Assembly (NCBI GenBank): GCA_047973225.1
Contig: JBKEBQ010000058.1
Span: forward strand, 1-64,000
Length of the DNA stretch: 64,000 bases
From: JBKEBQ01 sp047973225
GTDB lineage: Bacteria > Bacillota_I > Bacilli_A > Erysipelotrichales > Erysipelotrichaceae
Direction of reading: 5' to 3'
The notes below the pieces were generated by a model that was given only the letters and a program-made list of their open reading frames with translations, was not told the origin of the DNA and did not search any database. The position numbers and the translations under genes are program-made. Shown here piece by piece: positions 59,334-64,000 of the stretch (positions are counted from its first letter, which is position 1; each line of letters opens with the position of its first letter).

Positions 59334-60684
59334 TTGCCTTCAACTCCTCCACAAATAACTCGCAAAACTTAGTATCATATTTTCCTTCAACAAACTTTGG
59401 ATGATGCATCGCAAGATAATGAAACTCAATATTATTTTTGGGTCCATCAATAATCAGTTCTTCTAAGGCAACACGCATCTTTTTTATAGCCTCCAATCGC
59501 GTTGGGGCAAAACTAATCAGTTTTAAAATCATCGAATCATAAAATGGCGAAATTGTATATCCATTATAAACCGCTCCATCAATACGAATACCTTTTCCTC
59601 CCGGTAAATGGAGAAATTGAATCGTATTAGGATCTGGTTTGAAATCATTACGGATATCTTCCGCATTGATACGGCATTCAATCGCATAACCCTGACACGC
59701 AATATCTTCCTGTTTAATATTCAATACTTGATTATCAGCAACACGAATTTGGTGTTTTACAATATCAACCCCACTCACCATCTCTGTAATCGGATGTTCT
59801 ACTTGAATTCTGGTATTCATTTCCATGAAGTAATAATGCCCATGTTTATCTACTAAAAACTCAATTGTTCCTACACTATTATAGCCAACAGTTTGACAAG
59901 CTTTTAAAGCAGCATCAAATAAATCGGAGCGAATCTTACCATCCAATACATGGCAGGGTGCCTCTTCAATCAATTTTTGATTTCTTCTTTGAAACGAACA
60001 GTCTCTTTCATAAAGATGAACAACATTTCCAAAATTGTCTCCAAGCACTTGCACCTCGATATGCTTTGGTCCTTCAATATACTTTTCCAAATACATCTCA
60101 TCATCGCCAAAACAAACTTTAGCTTCTGCTTTTGCAGCATCAAACAAATGTGCAAAATCATCTTCTTGGTAGATAATCCGCATCCCACGTCCTCCACCAC
60201 CATTACTTGCTTTTACAATCACTGGATAGCCAATATCTTTTGCTAATACAATTCCTTGTTGGGCGTTTGCGATAATATCTTTTGAGCCCGGAATAATGGG
60301 TACACCAACACTCGCCATAAGATTACGAGCTTCTGACTTATTTCCCAACATATCAATGATACTGGATTTGGGTCCAATAAAAATAAGTCCGCATTCCTCC
60401 ACAAGCCGCACAAACTTTGCGTTTTCACTCAAAAATCCAAATCCAGGATGGATCGCATCGCAGCCCGTATTACAAGCCGCTTGAATAATATTATCCATAT
60501 GCAAATACGAATCACTCGCCCTTGCACCACCAATGCATACTGCATAATTTGCAAGTTCTACATGCAATGACTTTTTATCAACCTCTGAATATACAGCTAC
60601 CGTATAAATACCCATTTCCTTACATGCACGAATAATGCGTACCGCTATTTCACCACGATTGGCAATCAATACTTTTTTTATCAT
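59317..60684 (-). CDS. accC: Acetyl-CoA carboxylase, biotin carboxylase subunit
   Basis: The 455-residue protein has IANRGEIAVRIIRACKEMG, the ATP loop KASNGGGGRGMR, RDCSFQRRNQKLIEEAPC and MNTRIQVEHPITE (catalytic Arg and metal site). It carboxylates the biotin on AccB. It lies 10 nt after accB. Confidence 0.97.
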   Translation of the reverse strand: MIKKVLIANRGEIAVRIIRACKEMGIYTVAVYSEVDKKSLHVELANYAVCIGGARASDSYLHMDNIIQAACNTGCDAIHPGFGFLSENAKFVRLVEECGLIFIGPKSSIIDMLGNKSEARNLMASVGVPIIPGSKDIIANAQQGIVLAKDIGYPVIVKASNGGGGRGMRIIYQEDDFAHLFDAAKAEAKVCFGDDEMYLEKYIEGPKHIEVQVLGDNFGNVVHLYERDCSFQRRNQKLIEEAPCHVLDGKIRSDLFDAALKACQTVGYNSVGTIEFLVDKHGHYYFMEMNTRIQVEHPITEMVSGVDIVKHQIRVADNQVLNIKQEDIACQGYAIECRINAEDIRNDFKPDPNTIQFLHLPGGKGIRIDGAVYNGYTISPFYDSMILKLISFAPTRLEAIKKMRVALEELIIDGPKNNIEFHYLAMHHPKFVEGKYDTKFCELFVEELKANGEFI

Positions 60685-60694
60685 CAGAAACCTC

Positions 60695-61135
60695 CTATGC
60701 TATGTACATCAGTACATCACCATATTGGACAGTTTCATTGTCGTTACATACCACTTTCACAATTTCACCATCACGATCAGCATGAATTTCATTCATTACT
60801 TTCATTGCTTCTATGACACACAACAGATCCCCTTTTTTTACTTTGCTTCCCATACTAACTAGCGGTTTTCCACCTTCCACATTAGAAGCATAAAAAACCC
60901 CCACCAGTGGACTTGTAATCGCTTCGCCTTCTGGCTCATCGACTTTGTTTGTTTCTTCCTTCATAAGTGTTTGCACTGTCGCTTGCGTGTTTGAAACTGG
61001 GGCAGCATAAACGAGATTTTCTTGTGTATGCCCCTTCTTCATGCCAATTTTAATATCATCCACTTCCAAATTCATCTCTGATAAAGAACTTTCTTCAAAA
61101 AGACGAATCATTTGTTTAATTTTTTTTGTATCCAT
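60695..61135 (-). CDS. accB: Biotin carboxyl carrier protein
   Basis: The 146-residue protein has an N-terminal helical segment (IKQMIRLFEESSLSEM), an Asn/Thr/Val-rich linker and a C-terminal biotinyl domain with EAMKVMNEI (target Lys). It is the substrate of BirA. It lies downstream of an internal terminator that separates it from acpP. Confidence 0.95.
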   Translation of the reverse strand: MDTKKIKQMIRLFEESSLSEMNLEVDDIKIGMKKGHTQENLVYAAPVSNTQATVQTLMKEETNKVDEPEGEAITSPLVGVFYASNVEGGKPLVSMGSKVKKGDLLCVIEAMKVMNEIHADRDGEIVKVVCNDNETVQYGDVLMYIA

Positions 61136-61151
61136 ACTTTCTCCTCTATAT

Positions 61152-61174
61152 AAAAAAGCTAAGATTCCTTAGCT
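61152..61174 (-). terminator. Internal terminator/attenuator between acpP and accB
   Basis: On the minus strand, AGCTAAG and CTTAGCT arms with a GAAT loop are followed by TTTTTTA. It directly follows the acpP stop codon and precedes accB by about 17 nt. Partial readthrough would give more acpP than acc mRNA. Confidence 0.7.
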
Positions 61175-61175
61175 T

Positions 61176-61400
61176 CTATTTCTTTGCGTTAATAATATCG
61201 ATAATGTCTTGAACTGTTTCTAATTTTGCTAACTCTTCATCTTCAATACGAACATCAAATTCATTTTCCAATTCAAGTGCAAGTTCTACTGCCGCTAAAG
61301 AATCAATTCCTAAGTCATCTTTTAAATTTGCTTCTAGTTTTACATCCGCTGCATCTACATTAATTGCTTCCACTAATACTTTTGTAATATTTTCAATCAT
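61176..61400 (-). CDS. acpP: Acyl carrier protein
   Basis: The 74-residue protein has the attachment motif LGIDSLAAVELALELE (Ser at the centre of DSL) and an acidic composition, typical of ACP. It carries the growing acyl chain. It is the first gene of the operon, with AGGAG 7 nt upstream and two FabT-type palindromes in its promoter. Confidence 0.97.
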   Translation of the reverse strand: MIENITKVLVEAINVDAADVKLEANLKDDLGIDSLAAVELALELENEFDVRIEDEELAKLETVQDIIDIINAKK

Positions 61401-61426
61401 AATTTTTCTCCTATTTCTATTTCAAT

Positions 61427-61477
61427 ACTTTGAATATCAAAGTTCCTCCTCATTATACATACTTTGAATATCAAAGT
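61427..61477 (-). promoter_or_regulatory. acpP promoter with two FabT-type operators
   Basis: ACTTTGAATATCAAAGT occurs at 61427-61443 and again identically at 61461-61477, with centres 34 bp apart. On the minus strand, TATAAT (61452-61457) is spaced 17 bp from TTTACT, so the upstream palindrome fills the spacer and the other lies near +10. TTTGA-N3-TCAAA matches known FabT sites of Firmicutes. Confidence 0.75.
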
Positions 61478-61501
61478 AAATAAAAAAAGTGTTTTTTTTC
61501 A

Positions 61502-62029
61502 TCACTTTCTTTTTATTCTTTTATATAGTTGAATCGCTATGACACATGATAGAAGGTCTGTTGGTATAAAAACAAGCGCAAAACTGTATAGTATATAAGG
61601 CCACACAAAGTAATTTTGGTATACATATATTTGCAGAAATACATAATACGAAATCCCACAAAAATAAAGAATACCCAAACCAATACTACAAACAAGCAGT
61701 AAAGAAGCAAAAGAATTTATTTTTGTTTTGCAATACCCAACAAAAACGCTCGTTGCCAAAAAACCTAAGAGATAGCCAAAACTTGGCTGTAAAACATATG
61801 ATAATCCAGCACCATTTGCGAATACTGGCAAACCAAGCAATCCCAACCCTATATACAAAAGCACGCTTAAAAATCCATACTTTGCCCCCAGAACAAGTGC
61901 CACCAGCATCACTGTCATTGTTTGTAAGGTCATGGGAACGATCCCAATCGGGATTTTGATAAAGGCACTCATCGCAATCACAACTGCAAAAAAAGCGCTC
62001 AAACATAAATTTTTTGTATTATTTTTCAT
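61502..62029 (-). CDS. bioY: Biotin ECF transporter S component
   Basis: The 175-residue hydrophobic protein has about six helices and BioY features: PIGIVPMTLQTMTVMLVALV, FANGAGLSYVLQPSFGYLLG and a Lys-rich final tail. It binds biotin for the shared ECF module. It lies directly upstream of the fab operon that uses biotin for AccB. Confidence 0.92.
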   Translation of the reverse strand: MKNNTKNLCLSAFFAVVIAMSAFIKIPIGIVPMTLQTMTVMLVALVLGAKYGFLSVLLYIGLGLLGLPVFANGAGLSYVLQPSFGYLLGFLATSVFVGYCKTKINSFASLLLVCSIGLGILYFCGISYYVFLQIYVYQNYFVWPYILYSFALVFIPTDLLSCVIAIQLYKRIKRK

Positions 62030-62065
62030 GCTTTACATACTATCATCACAAAACAATGTTGTAAA

Positions 62066-62097
62066 TAAAAAAGAATATTCCCCACCAAATATTCTTT
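62066..62097 (-). terminator. Terminator after the FabT gene
   Basis: On the minus strand, AAGAATATT and AATATTCTT arms with an 8-nt loop are followed by six T. The stop codon of fabT lies at its base. Confidence 0.75.
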
Positions 62098-62569
62098 AAA
62101 CATTTGCTTGTAAACGATATTCTTCTCTAAAATACTTTAATATATTTTCAAGCGATTCATTTAATACTAAGTTGTCTTCCAAACCCAAATCACCAATCGC
62201 TTTATCAATTAAGTTATGGTGAAAATCGTCATGAATTTTCAATACAGAAGTAGCTTTTTCACGTAAGCGTAAGCGAACGACTCGCTTATCCTTATCATCT
62301 TTATAACGCTCTACATACCCTTTTTTTATGAGTCTTGTCGCATTTGTAGTTAACGTTCCCTGCGTTACCATCAAGCGCCCTGCCAAATAAGACATAGAGT
62401 TATCGCTTGTTTTTTGAATACTTTCTAAAATATGTACTTCCGTCATCGAAAGTATAACGCCTTGTCTTTTCAAATTGCGATCTTCTATATAAAGTATATA
62501 GTTAAACAAACCGACTAATAATTCATTTAATGTGTGTCTTGGATTTATCATTTTTCTTTTTACCTGCAT
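62096..62569 (-). CDS. fabT: MarR-family regulator, FabT-like
   Basis: It has 157 residues from the ATG at 62567-62569 (no strong ribosome site; an ATG 18 nt later is the alternative). It has a winged HTH of the MarR fold (SMSYLAGRLMVTQGTLTTNA with wing DDKDKRVVRLRLREKA) and a C-terminal dimer helix. Position next to acpP and the palindromes at acpP and at its own promoter point to FabT, the acyl-ACP-responsive repressor of fatty-acid genes in Gram-positives. Longer in-frame starts lie across the -10 box. Confidence 0.8.
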   Translation of the reverse strand: MQVKRKMINPRHTLNELLVGLFNYILYIEDRNLKRQGVILSMTEVHILESIQKTSDNSMSYLAGRLMVTQGTLTTNATRLIKKGYVERYKDDKDKRVVRLRLREKATSVLKIHDDFHHNLIDKAIGDLGLEDNLVLNESLENILKYFREEYRLQANV

Positions 62570-62618
62570 GTATCTTTCTGACCCTTTCGAAAGCATAATA
62601 CCCACGCTTATCGAACAC

Positions 62619-62650
62619 ATTCTATCTTTATTTACTTTGAATGTCAAATC
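62619..62650 (-). promoter_or_regulatory. fabT promoter with overlapping operator
   Basis: On the minus strand, TTGACA (62642-62647) and TAGAAT (62619-62624) have 17-bp spacing. ACTTTGAATGTCAAA (62634-62648) covers the -35 box and is a diverged form of the palindrome at acpP, suggesting autoregulation. Confidence 0.7.
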
Positions 62651-62744
62651 ATTTCCTCAAAATACGCATCTTTCTTTCTTGAAATATCAAAAACTTGAAA
62701 CGCACAAAAATATCTCCTATTTGATCTTTCATATTACGATACCA

Positions 62745-63773
62745 TCAAATACCAGATACTTTTTTCTCAGCTTTTCTAACTCTCTTGCGTTTTATAATTA
62801 CTTTTTTTTGACTCTTTTGTTCAGCAAAATACGTTTTTTTTGCATATACGAAATTTTCCATTAAAAACTTTTTTGCTGCTTTTGCGGGAGTTGATTTACT
62901 AGCAATGATATCAAAGCCATGATAACAACCTTCAAAAATCTTATAATTTACAGGAATTCCTGCAGTTTTCAAATTCTCCATATACAAAATTGTCTCGTCT
63001 TTAAAAGGATCAATACTTCCTACATATGTCAGCGCTGGTGGTAAGTTTCGAAAATTTTTTAAACGTGCTGGTGCTGCATACGAAGAGATATGATTTGCTT
63101 CATAAAGAGAAGCGAGATACATTTTCCAAGCGTGCGCATTTGATTTTGTATTCCATACGGGGGCATCATTATTCTGTGAAGATGCTGTCATCATTCGATC
63201 ATCCAACATCGGATACAAGGGCATTTGAAATGCAATTGCCACTTCTTCTTTATCTCTTGCATAAATACTTAACGCTGCTGCAAGACCACCTCCTGCACTT
63301 TCGCCACCTACCATAAGTTGATCCAAGCGTATCGAGTATTTTTGTGCATTTTGTTTCATCCACAAAAGTGCAGCATAACAATCTTCCAAAGCTGCAGGGT
63401 ATGGTTCTTCTATTGATAAAGTATAATCTGGCGAAATGACAACACAATCATGTTCTAAGACGAAACCTTTTATAAATTTCACATCTTGTTCAGGACAACC
63501 AAAAGCATATCCGCCTCCATGAATCCATAAAATTCCTGTGACATTTTCTTTTCTTTTCATCGGCATATACACGCACAATCTTAATGATGAGGTATTTTCC
63601 CGTTTGATATGAATCTGTTGTAATTGTATCTTTTTGTTTGATCTTAGACTCATCAATTTTGCCACTTTATTCGCTTTAACCAACGTAGATGGTTTAAAGT
63701 AGGGAACAATCATACGTATAAGTCTAGCCTTTTTTCGCAACTCTGGGTGTATCATCTCTTTGGTGACATTCAT
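62745..63773 (-). CDS. Alpha/beta-hydrolase esterase (HSL family)
   Basis: The 342-residue protein has the hormone-sensitive-lipase signature: HGGGYAFG (oxyanion), GGESAGGG (nucleophile Ser), the catalytic Asp in VGSIDPFKDE and His in CYHGFDI. There is no signal peptide, and the basic C-terminus (about 320-342) is unusual. It probably hydrolyses short-chain esters in the cytoplasm. It lies beyond the fabT promoter region and is probably independent of fatty-acid control. Confidence 0.88.
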   Translation of the reverse strand: MNVTKEMIHPELRKKARLIRMIVPYFKPSTLVKANKVAKLMSLRSNKKIQLQQIHIKRENTSSLRLCVYMPMKRKENVTGILWIHGGGYAFGCPEQDVKFIKGFVLEHDCVVISPDYTLSIEEPYPAALEDCYAALLWMKQNAQKYSIRLDQLMVGGESAGGGLAAALSIYARDKEEVAIAFQMPLYPMLDDRMMTASSQNNDAPVWNTKSNAHAWKMYLASLYEANHISSYAAPARLKNFRNLPPALTYVGSIDPFKDETILYMENLKTAGIPVNYKIFEGCYHGFDIIASKSTPAKAAKKFLMENFVYAKKTYFAEQKSQKKVIIKRKRVRKAEKKVSGI

Positions 63774-64000
63774 TTTTTCTCCTTTTTCAACACATGCACA
63801 TTGTATACCAAATCAATTTCACAACACGCATACTTTTTTCATAAATATACTTTATTATTATTGTAACGCATTTTTGAAATTTTTCTTAAATTTTATTACT
63901 GTAATACACCCATTTCGGTTGCGTCTGCTACTCGTGATACCCCTAGCAGACTTTGCTAATCTTGCTCTTTACGACATTCCTTTTTCAATACTATATCCAA
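63774..64000. other. Gene-free stretch at the window edge
   Basis: It is AT-rich. Leftward translation of 63899-64000 gives a short piece SLLGVSRVADATEMGVLQ after an in-frame stop, possibly the tail of a decayed gene. Nothing is supported. Confidence 0.3.

Overview
This is a low-GC Bacillota chromosome segment. The standard code is used: TGG encodes Trp throughout and TGA acts as a stop. Gene content and order (a long acpP-accBCDA-fabH-fabK-fabD-fabG-fabF-fabZ-acpS-plsC operon, a FabT-like MarR regulator, BioY, and a pantothenate-uptake gene next to coaBC and coaX) suggest the Erysipelotrichia or a neighbouring Firmicutes group. That taxonomic placement is an inference; no rRNA or other decisive marker is present.

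Layout. (1) 1-13110 is host chromosome. It holds an IS3-family transposase relic, a Bax-inhibitor-1 membrane protein, a DUF349 protein, decayed genes, a pantothenate-to-CoA operon (ECF S component, coaBC, coaX, PHP phosphatase), a patatin, cardiolipin synthase, a degenerate M28-like membrane protein, leucyl aminopeptidase, and tRNA-Glu, tRNA-Ile and tRNA-Ala. (2) 13111-47556 is a complete-looking siphovirus prophage of about 34.4 kb inserted in the 3' part of tRNA-Ala(UGC). It is bounded by 55-bp perfect direct repeats (attL and attR). Nearly all lytic genes read leftward: early regulators, small early genes, DNA replication (DUF2800, DUF2815, DNA polymerase A, VirE-type primase-helicase, VRR-NUC, SNF2 helicase), an ArpU-like late regulator, terminase, portal, MuF/minor capsid, scaffold, capsid, connectors, tail, tape measure, tail tip, and holin/endolysin. 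The lysogeny module (S24 repressor, lipoprotein, integrase) reads rightward at the right end. (3) 47557-49400 is an accessory strip with a lipoprotein, a frameshifted matrixin-like protease and a small membrane protein. It begins with sequence resembling the phage attachment arm, which hints at an older integration in the same tRNA. (4) 49415-64000 is host core: birA, then the leftward fatty-acid synthesis operon, bioY, fabT and an esterase.

How the parts work together. The fab/acc operon makes acyl-ACP, BirA biotinylates AccB, BioY imports biotin, AcpS loads phosphopantetheine from CoA made by the coa operon, and PlsC uses the acyl chains. Two identical 17-bp palindromes at the acpP promoter and a related one at the fabT promoter fit FabT feedback control.

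The most interesting element is the prophage MuF/minor-capsid protein at 26981-28684. Its C-terminal third carries a RelA/SpoT-like alarmone-synthetase motif set and it overlaps a small downstream gene, so it looks like a virion-associated polymorphic toxin with a candidate immunity partner. Other notable items are an eight-copy iteron-like array beside the primase gene, a dockerin-type calcium motif in a tail-tip protein, a TGA-interrupted glucosaminidase, an in-frame gene fusion that kept its internal ribosome site, and repressor operators flanking the cro-like gene.
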